DNA of 64,000 nt, from contig JAQGMC010000118.1 of NCBI GenBank assembly GCA_028292545.1, forward strand, positions 1-64,000. The letters are read 5' to 3'. The notes under the pieces are model-generated. The model saw nothing but the letters and a program-made list of their open reading frames with translations. It was not told the origin of the DNA and ran no database searches. The DNA is from Paucimonas sp. (GTDB taxonomy: Bacteria; Pseudomonadota; Gammaproteobacteria; Burkholderiales; Burkholderiaceae_D). Positions 10,114-19,127 of the stretch are shown piece by piece. The stretch's first letter is position 1, and the number at the start of each line of letters is the position of its first letter. The translations under genes were made by a program, and so were the position numbers.

Positions 10114-11523
10114 ATGACCACGAGATTAAAGCTCACCCGGCTCGTCGCGATCGCAGTTGGATGCGTTTCCTTTTCGGCCCACGCTCAGCTGGGCGGCTTT
10201 GCCAACATGTTCGGCGACATGCTGCAAAAGCAAACAGCGCAGAAGAAAGAGAAGGAAGCCAAATCCGGTGAGGCGCCGATCGCGAAGAAATGGCCCGATG
10301 CAAAGCAAATACCTGCGGAGGTGTTGAAAAGCGCTCGTGAATTCGCGGTGGAAAATGGCCCGCCGGAGCTGCAACCGTTACTTGTCCGCTTGTATGTAGA
10401 AGGCGAGCGCAACGCCACGCTGAACCTGGAGAGGATTGGCTTGGCTGCCATGGCCGCTGGTAAGTTGCCGCTAGCTGAGCAAGCCTTTGACGCGGCCATC
10501 GAGCGCATTGAGCTTGTCTATGCTGACAACGCTCAAGCCAAAAAGGCGAAGTCATTATGGACCGCAGAGAAGATAAAGGACTTCAAGGGCGAGCCATATG
10601 AGCGAGCCATGGCTTATTACTACCGTGGCCTCTTATACGCAGCGCGCAACGACTACCAGAACGCACGAGCCATGTTTATCCAGGCCGACTACCAGGATAC
10701 AGTCGCCGAGGCTGAGACGTTTGCTGGCGATTTTGCGCTCATGCCCTACCTTGCGGGCTGGTCGAGTGTTTGCGACGGCAACGCAGGACGGGCCAAGGAA
10801 TTTTACGAACGGGCTGTCAAAATCGACGATAAATTCCGCGAGATACGAGTGGATCAAAAAGTCCTGACAGTTTTCGAATCAGGCCGCATTCCATTCAAAT
10901 ACGGCGCAGGAAAGCACGGCGAGCAGTTGCGCTGGCAGCCGCGCGACAATAGCGTTGAGGTGGCAGGAACCTGCACAGATTCATGCCCTTACGAAAAAAT
11001 CACCCTGGCGGGCGACGTCGCATTTCAAGCGACGACTCGAGGTGGACGGCCCATTGATGCCATCTTGAACGGCAAGGCATCTTTCAAGGATGGGGCAAGC
11101 AGCGTCGGAGACGTCGCTAACACCCTGGGACTGGCTAGCATGCAGGTAGCAGCCAATACTGGTAACTCGGATGCTGCGAACTTGGGTATTTTCGGCATGC
11201 TGGCAGGACTTGCTGCAAACGTGGTAAGCGCGGCCACAGAAGCGCAAGCAGATACGCGTGAATGGGAGCAGTTGCCGTCACAGATATGGGTCGGGACCGG
11301 TAGCCGGCCCTCGACAAAGCAGCCCTATACGGTTCCTTTCGGGGGCCCGAGCAAGTCGCGCTACGAGCTCACAAAGCTTGGGAATGGATCCACCTGCCAG
11401 GTCTACTGGGGCAGGAACGTCAAACCATTAAACGTGTTGGATGACGCCGGCCCTATGGAACCGGGCGAACATCCGCGTGATCCCGTTTTCCGGGAAGAGA
11501 TGAAGAACAGGTTCGGGGCTTAA
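10114..11523 (+). CDS. Secreted TPR-containing protein of unknown function (COG3014-like context)
   Basis: Signal peptide ending AHA|QLGG; TPR-like helices (AMAYYYRGLLYAARNDYQNARAMFIQADYQD, AKEFYERAVKID); 14 nt after the preceding gene. Confidence 0.6.
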   Translation: MTTRLKLTRLVAIAVGCVSFSAHAQLGGFANMFGDMLQKQTAQKKEKEAKSGEAPIAKKWPDAKQIPAEVLKSAREFAVENGPPELQPLLVRLYVEGERNATLNLERIGLAAMAAGKLPLAEQAFDAAIERIELVYADNAQAKKAKSLWTAEKIKDFKGEPYERAMAYYYRGLLYAARNDYQNARAMFIQADYQDTVAEAETFAGDFALMPYLAGWSSVCDGNAGRAKEFYERAVKIDDKFREIRVDQKVLTVFESGRIPFKYGAGKHGEQLRWQPRDNSVEVAGTCTDSCPYEKITLAGDVAFQATTRGGRPIDAILNGKASFKDGASSVGDVANTLGLASMQVAANTGNSDAANLGIFGMLAGLAANVVSAATEAQADTREWEQLPSQIWVGTGSRPSTKQPYTVPFGGPSKSRYELTKLGNGSTCQVYWGRNVKPLNVLDDAGPMEPGEHPRDPVFREEMKNRFGA

Positions 11524-11527
11524 CGTC

Positions 11528-11995
11528 CTATTGGGGCGGGGCGGCAAGAAAAGCGCCCAGCCCCGCTCCGAATACCGTTGCCGCCGCACGACCCCGACCG
11601 TCGCCAAACCGGGACCCTATGAGCCCACCGGCCAGCCCCCCGACTACCTCTCGCTGTGACCCCGCTCCCTGGGCGGCCATGCCGCCTAACGTTGCGCCAA
11701 TAGCACCCGCAGCCAAACGGCCGTTCCCGTTTCCTACCTGCAGTCCTGCAAGTCCTCCGACCGTCGCCCCGCCTACAGTTGCCCACGCATTGGAGTAATG
11801 ATTTACAGGCGGCGCCGGTACGTAGACTACGGGCGGGGGTGGTCCGACAGGAACGGGCTGTACGTACACGACCTGGTATTGAGGAATCGCATTTAGCGCA
11901 GGGTGACCGTAATTAGGGCCGTAGCCAGGAGCAGCACAGCCTGCCAGGAGGGTCGCTACCAATGCAGTATTAAGGAGCTTCAGGGGCTGTGTCAT
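11528..11995 (-). CDS. Glycine-zipper lipoprotein
   Basis: Lipobox LLAGC; C-terminal Gly-zipper GGATVGGLAGLQVGNGNGRLAAGAIGATLGGMAAQGAG. ORF track start extends too far upstream. Confidence 0.75.
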   Translation of the reverse strand: MTQPLKLLNTALVATLLAGCAAPGYGPNYGHPALNAIPQYQVVYVQPVPVGPPPPVVYVPAPPVNHYSNAWATVGGATVGGLAGLQVGNGNGRLAAGAIGATLGGMAAQGAGSQREVVGGLAGGLIGSRFGDGRGRAAATVFGAGLGAFLAAPPQ

Positions 11996-12399
11996 GGCTT
12001 CTGGTCCTTTTTGTCGGATGCGAATTTTATTAATGTTACCACCACCCCATCGGGCGCCCCGCCGCTCAAGCGAAACTCCTCGCTTTAACAGCTGAGGATT
12101 ATAGGAAGTACAGGACCAGGGGATAGAGGAACACGTTTGAATTGAGTGGGCGGGCAATGTAGTGGACCGGAAGCGGGCGGTCGTCCAAATTCGACCAGAG
12201 TTGGCGGCATGGGTGGAGGCACGCCTGGCGACTATATGTGCGCAAGCCCTAGGCTACGCAGAGCTCAAAGACATCCTCGCCCGCCTGGCAAGTCGTGGCG
12301 ATGAACTGCTGCTTACTGCCGGGCCCCCGTTCGGCAAATCCCTTTACAACGCATCCCGGCGCACCGGCCAGGATGGCGTGCCAGGTGCTTACGAAGAAT

Positions 12400-13473
12400 T
12401 CACGACCCGGCGCCAAACTTCGCTGTGATCAGGGGAAGCAGGGCCCTGGCGCTGTTCCGGCTCTCGGCTATTCCACCGCCCATGGCATGGGCAGCCCAGC
12501 CCACGACATAGGTATGGGTTTTGCCCACGACCAGGCCGGCGTGGTTCGGGATGCATCCCGCGCTGTCGTCAAATGGGGCACCGTCGATTGCTACAGCCCG
12601 GTGGCCGATGGCGTGAATCACCATGGAGGCAGGAATTTCGGCCATCTCATTGCGGTGATTGCTGGTGACGAGCGACTGGTTCGCAAAAGAATGGATTAAT
12701 TGGCCGAAGTGAAAGCGGATCGGACGGCGGCCACTATCGAGAAGCGCTTGAAAATTGCGCAGGATCTCGAGTGCTTCCAGGTTGGATCCGGATTCACAAG
12801 CTGCGACATCGCGGGCATCGATTACAGGTCGGAACCCAGGCAATGCCGCTAGCTCCATCAGTTCGGGTACCGAGAAGCGCGCGGATGCCGCACTGCCACG
12901 GCCGCAGATGTGGATTTCTTCAATTCCCAATCCTTCCCGCCAGGCTATGACAGGTTCGGGTACGGATGCACGTTCCAATGCTTCCACCGGCATGGCCAGC
13001 AGCCGGGCAGCGTCAAGGCTGACATTGCCGTTGCCGACGATGCATACCGCTCGCGCTGGACCGGCAGGAAGCACGCCGCTTGCAATGCCGGGATGTCCGT
13101 TGAACCAGGCCGACAGGTTCATACCGGCCACGTTGATCGCCTGCTCAATGCCGGGACAGGTCAGCTGACGCGCGATGCCGGCTCCGGTGGCCAGCACAAC
13201 GATATCGTATTGGCTCTCCAGCTCTGCCAGGCTGATTGATTTCCCCACTTCGGTATTGCAGACGAGTCGCACGTTGGGGCGCGCCAGGACGCGTTCAAAT
13301 ATGCGGGCAACGGCCTTCGTGCCAGGGTGATCCGGCGCGACCCCGTAGCGGACCAGCCCGAACGGCAGCGCGAGCCGTTCAAACAGGTCTATCTGCTGCC
13401 CGGGCAGCGCGCGCGATAACCCGTCAGCGGCATAGCATCCTGCCGGGCCGCTTCCGACGATGGCAATGGACAT
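12400..13473 (-). CDS. Adrenodoxin reductase/FprA-like NADP-dependent ferredoxin (flavodoxin) reductase
   Basis: IAIVGSGPAGCYAADGLSRALPGQQIDLFERLALPFGLVRYGVAPDHPGTKAV; shorter (357 aa) and divergent at the C-terminal GTNKK region. Confidence 0.82.
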   Translation of the reverse strand: MSIAIVGSGPAGCYAADGLSRALPGQQIDLFERLALPFGLVRYGVAPDHPGTKAVARIFERVLARPNVRLVCNTEVGKSISLAELESQYDIVVLATGAGIARQLTCPGIEQAINVAGMNLSAWFNGHPGIASGVLPAGPARAVCIVGNGNVSLDAARLLAMPVEALERASVPEPVIAWREGLGIEEIHICGRGSAASARFSVPELMELAALPGFRPVIDARDVAACESGSNLEALEILRNFQALLDSGRRPIRFHFGQLIHSFANQSLVTSNHRNEMAEIPASMVIHAIGHRAVAIDGAPFDDSAGCIPNHAGLVVGKTHTYVVGWAAHAMGGGIAESRNSARALLPLITAKFGAGS

Positions 13474-13485
13474 GAGATGTTGATG

Positions 13486-13971
13486 TCACCCCGTTGAGGA
13501 GTTGGAGGACGCATTCGCCGCAGCTTGCGCCGCCCTTGCTGTCTCCAGCCAGCCGGCGCTCCATGCAACAGCCAGGTCCGACATGTTTTCGTCGCTGGAT
13601 GCATCCAGCAGCAAGGGTTCGACCAGCCGAGTGGCGCCGCATTGTTCCAGCCGCTCGTCCCATTGCAAGCCGCCGCGGGCGAAGGTGTTGGGGTAGACAG
13701 AATCGCCCAGGGAAATGACGCCATAACGAATGCGCGACAGGTCCTTTCCGGCAAGGGATTCGAACAAGGGTTTACCGGGATCCGGCACTTCGCCCGTTCC
13801 GTAGGTGCTGCTGATCACGACCAGGTTCGTCACCTGGTCCAGTTGCGCTGCTTCGGTTCGCTCAGCCAATTGCAAGCGCAATGCGTTTCCTGCCTGATGC
13901 GCTTCGATGACATCTTCGGCCAACATTTCGGCCGTACCGGTCATCGTCACTACCAAAAATAAAACTTCCAT
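13486..13971 (-). CDS. Flavodoxin
   Basis: MEVLFLVVTMTGTAEMLAEDV, VVISSTYGTGEVPDPGKPLFESL, RYGVISLGDSVYPNTF. Confidence 0.88.
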   Translation of the reverse strand: MEVLFLVVTMTGTAEMLAEDVIEAHQAGNALRLQLAERTEAAQLDQVTNLVVISSTYGTGEVPDPGKPLFESLAGKDLSRIRYGVISLGDSVYPNTFARGGLQWDERLEQCGATRLVEPLLLDASSDENMSDLAVAWSAGWLETARAAQAAANASSNSSTG

Positions 13972-14136
13972 GCTGTTCCCATAGTGTCGGGAGGAGCGGC
14001 TGGACCGGACGCTGGCGCAGCCTGCTGCGGCCGCAGGACTGCGGTGGTGCGGTGCGCGACACGGATCATCGCAAACTGCGAAAACGGTCATCACGATTCA
14101 GGTTTGCCCGCCCATCCCATCATTGAATAACGACTC

Positions 14137-16530
14137 TCAAGCGGCCTGGATTGTTGACCCGCCAGCCCTTTTGGCTTCCCTGATCAAAGACAGCAGGTGC
14201 GTCGGGCGCAAGGGCACGCTATTGACGTTGGCGCCAATGCCCGACAGGGCATCCGCAATGGCATTGGCGAGGGCCGGCACGGCGCCAATCACACCCGCTT
14301 CGCCTACGCCCTTGAAGCCACCGAGCGCATCGATCGAGGGCGATTCGATGTGGAACATCGACATGTCCGGAACATCCAGCGCCGTCGGCAGCAGGTAATC
14401 GAGCAAACTCGCGTTGAGCAATTGGCCATTGTCGTCGTAGACCATCTCTTCCATCAACGCTTCACCGAGCCCCTGCGCCACGGCGCCGTGGATCTGGCCA
14501 TCGACGATCATGGGATTGATGACCCGCCCGCAGTCGTGAACGATGCAATAGTTTTCGATCGCCACCCTGCCATCCTTGGCACCCACGGCAACCTGCACGA
14601 TGTGCACAGCGTTTGCGATGGTTGATGTCGGCGGGTCGTAATACTCCGATGCTTCAAGACCGAAGGCCTCGCCTTTTGCCAGCGCAAGCGTGCCCAACGA
14701 ATAGGCGGTTTCTGCAATCGCCTGGAAAGGCACTTGCTGGTCGGGCCGGCTGACGACCGACGCGACACCGTCGTGCAGGATCACGTCCTGTACGTCCACG
14801 TTCAAAATGCCGGCGGCGATGCGCCGCATTTTTTCCGACACCTTGCCGGCCGCGCGGATGATGGCGCCGCCACCCGTTACTGCCGCCCGGCTGGAAAACG
14901 TGTTCGAGCCATACGGAGAAACACTGGTATCGCCCTCAATGACTTTGACGTCTTCCAGACGCGCGCCCAGGTAGTCGGCCGCAACTTGTGCAAACGCGGT
15001 CAGGTGCCCCTGCCCTGCCGCCGCATGGCTGACATAAACGCTGGCTTTGCCGGTCGGCTCTATCCTGATGGTGGCGCTGTCTATTCCAGATAGCTGCGTC
15101 AATCCGCGGGCGCGCCAGCCGAGCGCACCGCCGCCGGTGCTTTCGGTAAGGTTGCAGATACCGATGCCCCGGTACTTGCCGTCAACCAGCCTGTCGGCAG
15201 GCTGCGCACGGCGAAAAGCCTGATAGCCGCTTTTCTCGATTGCCATTGCCAGGCACTGTTCATAATTGCCCGTGTCATAGCGCACGCCCACTGCATTCGT
15301 CCACGGCATTTCATGTGGCTTGATCAGGTTGCGCAAGCGGACTTCAGCGGGATCAATGCCCAGGCGCCGGCCGATACGATCCATCAAGCCTTCAATCGCC
15401 ATGAAGCACGCCGGTTGGCCGACACCGCGATATACGCCGGATGGGCAACTGTGCGTCACGACTGCAGATGTCTGGTAAGCGTAATTCCGGATGCGATACG
15501 GTCCGAGTATCATGCGCGCGCCGCCGGTTGCTTCCATCGTGCTGCCAAACGGATAGCTGGAATAGGCGCCGGCATTTGCCAGCAGCTCAAGCTTGAGGCT
15601 GGTCACGACGCCGTCGGACGTGAAGGCTATTTCGGCGTCGTAGAGGTTGTCGCGCGCATGCGTGTTGGTCAGCAGTTCCTCGCGCCGGTCCTGTATCCAT
15701 TTGACCGCGCGGCGGTACTTCAGGCACAAGGCCGCGGCCACCAGTTCTTCCGGATAAAACTGCGCCTTCATGCCGAAGCCGCCGCCCACCTCTGGCACGA
15801 CGACCCGGATATTCGACTCCGGTATGCCGATATGGTTGGCAAGCGCCGTGCGTATCAGGTGCGGAATCTGCGTCGACGAATGGAACAGGATGGAATCGCC
15901 GCGCTCGGGCACAGCCAGGCATCCGCGTGGTTCCATCGGTACCGCGGCCACCCGTCCGTGCCGGAACCGTTCACGCAGCCGCAGTTCACCCTTTGCGTGT
16001 GCTTCTTCAAAACCTGGCGTTGCGAATTTTCCCTGGAAGATGATATTGCCCGGCACGTTGTCATGCACCAGCGGCGCGCCGCTCTCGGTGGCGCGCACCA
16101 GGTTCGCAGACGCTTCCAGCACGTCATAGTCAACCTGCACCAGTTCCATTGCATCATGCAGCGCATACCTGTTTTCCGCGAGCACCACGGCGACATGCTC
16201 GCCGACGAAGCGGACTTTCCTGCGTGCGACGGCATCACGATCGGCACACACATAGCCGGGAAGCTGGATTTCCGTATGCATCGGCTTGACCAGCCGCGCC
16301 ACATCATCGCCGGCCAGCACGGCGAAAACGCCGGGTACTTGCAAGGCCTCCGCGAAGTCGATCGAGCGGATCAGCGCATGCGCCTGCGAACTCATCACGA
16401 ACCCGAGATACAGCGTTCCCTTGGGCTCGGGAATGTCGTCGATATACTGGCCTTCCCCGCGCAGCAAGTAATCGTCTTCGCGCCGAAGCACGCTTTGGCC
16501 AACTGCTTTTGCCTGGTCATTATGTGCCAT
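14137..16530 (-). CDS. Xanthine dehydrogenase family molybdopterin-binding subunit (CoxL-like, not a form I CO dehydrogenase)
   Basis: YLRGEGQYIDDI-like start, PEVGGGFGMKAQFYPEE, SGVYRGVGQPACFMAIEGLMDRI, GGFKGVGEAGVIGAVPALANAIADAL; form I CODH motif AYXCSFR absent. Confidence 0.88.
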   Translation of the reverse strand: MAHNDQAKAVGQSVLRREDDYLLRGEGQYIDDIPEPKGTLYLGFVMSSQAHALIRSIDFAEALQVPGVFAVLAGDDVARLVKPMHTEIQLPGYVCADRDAVARRKVRFVGEHVAVVLAENRYALHDAMELVQVDYDVLEASANLVRATESGAPLVHDNVPGNIIFQGKFATPGFEEAHAKGELRLRERFRHGRVAAVPMEPRGCLAVPERGDSILFHSSTQIPHLIRTALANHIGIPESNIRVVVPEVGGGFGMKAQFYPEELVAAALCLKYRRAVKWIQDRREELLTNTHARDNLYDAEIAFTSDGVVTSLKLELLANAGAYSSYPFGSTMEATGGARMILGPYRIRNYAYQTSAVVTHSCPSGVYRGVGQPACFMAIEGLMDRIGRRLGIDPAEVRLRNLIKPHEMPWTNAVGVRYDTGNYEQCLAMAIEKSGYQAFRRAQPADRLVDGKYRGIGICNLTESTGGGALGWRARGLTQLSGIDSATIRIEPTGKASVYVSHAAAGQGHLTAFAQVAADYLGARLEDVKVIEGDTSVSPYGSNTFSSRAAVTGGGAIIRAAGKVSEKMRRIAAGILNVDVQDVILHDGVASVVSRPDQQVPFQAIAETAYSLGTLALAKGEAFGLEASEYYDPPTSTIANAVHIVQVAVGAKDGRVAIENYCIVHDCGRVINPMIVDGQIHGAVAQGLGEALMEEMVYDDNGQLLNASLLDYLLPTALDVPDMSMFHIESPSIDALGGFKGVGEAGVIGAVPALANAIADALSGIGANVNSVPLRPTHLLSLIREAKRAGGSTIQAA

Positions 16531-16543
16531 ATGCCGCTTCCTC

Positions 16544-17032
16544 TCAGGACTTTCCCTGGCGAAGTTTCTGCGCCGCCGCGGCCACCGCCTTGACGATGTT
16601 GACGTAGCCGGTACAACGACAGATATTGTTGGCCAGCGCAATCCGGATTTCTTCGTCGCTTGGATCAGGATTAGTGCGCAGGAATTCCTCCACCGTCATC
16701 AGGAATCCCGGCGTGCAGTAACCGCATTGCAGCGCGTGGTTTTCATGGAATGCCTGCTGGATCGGATGCAGTTTGTGGGCACTGGCCAGGCTCTCGACTG
16801 TCTTGATCTCGCAGCCCTGCACATCAATCGCGAAATGCAGGCAGCTACGCGCAGATTTGCCATCAATCTGCACCGTGCACGCGCCGCAAACGCCGTGCGC
16901 GCAGCCGATGTGGGTACCCTTGAGCCCGATCTCGTGGCGCAAAAAATCTGCCAGCAAGGTCCGTGGCTCAGCCTGGCGTTTGTAATGCTGGCCATTCACG
17001 CTCAACTCAATTTCGCAGCTTGCCGTGTCCAT
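16544..17032 (-). CDS. (2Fe-2S)-binding subunit of xanthine dehydrogenase-family hydroxylase (CoxS-like)
   Basis: GCAHGVCGACTVQIDGKSARSC and CGYCTPGFLMTVEEFL...CRCTGYVNIVKAV. Confidence 0.92.
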   Translation of the reverse strand: MDTASCEIELSVNGQHYKRQAEPRTLLADFLRHEIGLKGTHIGCAHGVCGACTVQIDGKSARSCLHFAIDVQGCEIKTVESLASAHKLHPIQQAFHENHALQCGYCTPGFLMTVEEFLRTNPDPSDEEIRIALANNICRCTGYVNIVKAVAAAAQKLRQGKS

Positions 17033-17033
17033 A

Positions 17034-17915
17034 TCAGGATTGCTTCCTATTTGAGCGTTGATGCCAGGCCTGGGCCACCGCGCGTTCGAGCAAGGTGCCC
17101 ACCACATCCAGCTTGTATGCTGCGTCGGCATGAAAGCCGCCCGGCGGATCCAGGTCACGCGCGGCAAGCGCTGCCGCCTCGCCGACTGCAGCGCTGTCGC
17201 ATCGCGCCCCGCGTAACAAGTCTTCGGCTGCGCGCAGCCGTACCGGCGTGGAACCCATGCCGATCGCCGCCAGGCGCGCCGACTTGCAGCGTCCGTCGCT
17301 TTCAAATTCAAGATGGGCTGCCAGGCCCACCACTGCAAAGCCGTGCCAACGGTTTCCAACCTCGACGAAGGCTGCCGATGCATCCGGCCCGCAGCGCGGG
17401 AATTTGACCGATTCCAGCATCTCGCCAGGCGCGATGCAGGTAGTCAGGTCGGAAACGAAGAATTCGCTGGCCGGAACTTCGCGGGTGCCAGTTGCGCTGG
17501 CAAGGATGAAGGTCGCGTCGAGCGCGACGGCCACTGCGGTGAGTTCGGCCAAAGGGTCGGCATGCGCCAGGCTGCCGCAGACCGTGCCGCGGTTACGGTT
17601 CGAGGTCGAACCTACCCAAGGCAAGGCGGCTGCCAGCAAAGGGCAATCCCGTTTCACGTCGGCTGAATGTTCCGCTTCGCACTGCCGCAGCAGCGCGCCA
17701 ATGCGCAGGGCGTCGCCATCGGTGCGCACATAGGAAAGCTCCGGGCAGTGGTTGATGCTGACCAGTGCCCGGGGCTGGACCACACGGAAGTTCAACAGCG
17801 GCACCAGGCTCTGGCCACCGGCAAGTATGCGGGCGTCTTCGCCATAGCTTGCCAGCAGGCTCAGGACTTCCGGCTGGCTGCGCGGCCCGTGATATTCAAA
17901 TTTGGGAGGCTTCAA
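17034..17915 (-). CDS. FAD-binding subunit of xanthine dehydrogenase-family hydroxylase (CoxM-like)
   Basis: LLASYGEDARILAGGQSLVPLLNFR, GSTSNRNRGTVCGSLAHADPLAELTAVA; likely TTG start near 17915 with ggag upstream. Confidence 0.88.
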   Translation of the reverse strand: MKPPKFEYHGPRSQPEVLSLLASYGEDARILAGGQSLVPLLNFRVVQPRALVSINHCPELSYVRTDGDALRIGALLRQCEAEHSADVKRDCPLLAAALPWVGSTSNRNRGTVCGSLAHADPLAELTAVAVALDATFILASATGTREVPASEFFVSDLTTCIAPGEMLESVKFPRCGPDASAAFVEVGNRWHGFAVVGLAAHLEFESDGRCKSARLAAIGMGSTPVRLRAAEDLLRGARCDSAAVGEAAALAARDLDPPGGFHADAAYKLDVVGTLLERAVAQAWHQRSNRKQS

Positions 17916-18029
17916 GTACGTTGATCTCCTTCGGTCGGTGCTGGACCGCAACGGTCCGTACTGGGTCTGCTGGTTTGCCCGCTTTGCTTGCTTTGCTCGT
18001 AGGTGCTGGCTGCAACTGGCAGCGGCGAA

Positions 18030-19127
18030 TCAGCCAGCCGAGCCCGCTGGCGCCTGGCCCGTCTTGCCGTAAACACCGGGCACCAGCTCAGGCATGCGTT
18101 TGGCAATGTCCGCCGGCGCCACGACAATGCCATCGATAATGATGGCTTCCCCCTCGATCCAGATTGACTGGTTGCCGAGCACGCCGTCCGGATGGTTTTC
18201 CCCGCCTCCTGGCACCCACCACGGCAAGCCCATGCCCACCGCGTTATTACCCATCACGCGCGAATCCTCGATGAAGGATCGCCCGGTCAGGCGCGCGCCG
18301 GGGTTCATGCTGTAGGTGAAGTGGATGATATTGCCGTAGTCGCCATTGCCGGCCCGCCGCAGCGCGCGATCAAGCACCAGCCGATGCAGCGTGGGCCCCT
18401 TCACTTCTTTGATCTTGCCGTCCACCTTGATCGACACCGGGTCTGGCAGCGACGTGAAATACTCGTGAAAGATCGCTGAGAAAAATATCGTGCCGCGAAC
18501 GCTTTCCAGTTCGGGGAACAGCGTGCAAGTGCCGGGCACGAGATAGCTGCCCGGCTTGTCGGCCCTTCTCGGTTTCAGGTAGGCCGGCTTGGCCAAGGTG
18601 AATTCAACGTCGGTGCCAAGTGCGTCCGTGATCCGTATCGTCTTGCCGACCGACTCGGAAAACAGTTTCTCAAGCTGGCCAAAGATGGAAAAGAACAGGT
18701 CGAGGTCAATGCCGAACAAGCGCGCAATGCCGCCGGCGCCCAAGTCGCCGGCCAGCAGATAGCGCACCTGTTTGGCAGCCATTGCTTCTTCATAAACGTG
18801 CGCGCCAGCGATGTAGGGAAAGGTCAGGTCCAGCCAGACATCGCAACCTTTTACTGCGGCGCCCAGCGTCCTGGGCAAATACGGATCCGCCAGTGCGCCC
18901 TGGTAGGGCACCTGCGGGAAGGTCAGCACCGATGGCGTTGCACCCAGCGCAGCCACGGCACGAAACAGCGCCTGGACGGCCACAGGATCGGTCTCGCTGT
19001 CGGCCGTGATCAGCACCGACTCACCGGCCTTGATAGCCATGTAGTCGCCAGCCAGCGCCAGCGCGCCGCGCTCCAGGTTGACCAGGCTGTCAGACGGGCC
19101 GGCCGCGTTATTCTTCATTCTCGGCAC
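18030..19127 (-). CDS. M29 aminopeptidase-like / NicX (2,5-dihydroxypyridine dioxygenase)-like metalloenzyme
   Basis: Recalled layout similarity to NicX: N-terminal GESVLITADSETDPVAVQALFRA; C-terminal SMNPGARLTGRSFIEDSRVMGNNAVGMGLPWWVPGGGENHPDGVLGNQSIWIEGEAIIIDGIVVAPADI. Confidence 0.65.
   Translation of the reverse strand: MPRMKNNAAGPSDSLVNLERGALALAGDYMAIKAGESVLITADSETDPVAVQALFRAVAALGATPSVLTFPQVPYQGALADPYLPRTLGAAVKGCDVWLDLTFPYIAGAHVYEEAMAAKQVRYLLAGDLGAGGIARLFGIDLDLFFSIFGQLEKLFSESVGKTIRITDALGTDVEFTLAKPAYLKPRRADKPGSYLVPGTCTLFPELESVRGTIFFSAIFHEYFTSLPDPVSIKVDGKIKEVKGPTLHRLVLDRALRRAGNGDYGNIIHFTYSMNPGARLTGRSFIEDSRVMGNNAVGMGLPWWVPGGGENHPDGVLGNQSIWIEGEAIIIDGIVVAPADIAKRMPELVPGVYGKTGQAPAGSAG

Noticed and set aside
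12162-12428. 88-aa plus-strand ORF overlapping the FNR-like 3' end
   Set aside because: Coding-like in part but no recognised domain and overlaps a supported gene; possible truncated remnant, not called.
15313-16593. 426-aa plus-strand ORF opposite the CoxL-like gene
   Set aside because: Antisense shadow of a well-supported molybdopterin subunit; Arg/His/Gln-rich composition without recognisable domains.
14137-17915. Three-subunit CoxMSL-like set as aerobic carbon monoxide dehydrogenase
   Set aside because: The form I CODH active-site motif AYXCSFR is absent (VYRGVGQP instead) and the context is catabolic, so a generic XDH-family hydroxylase is the safer call.
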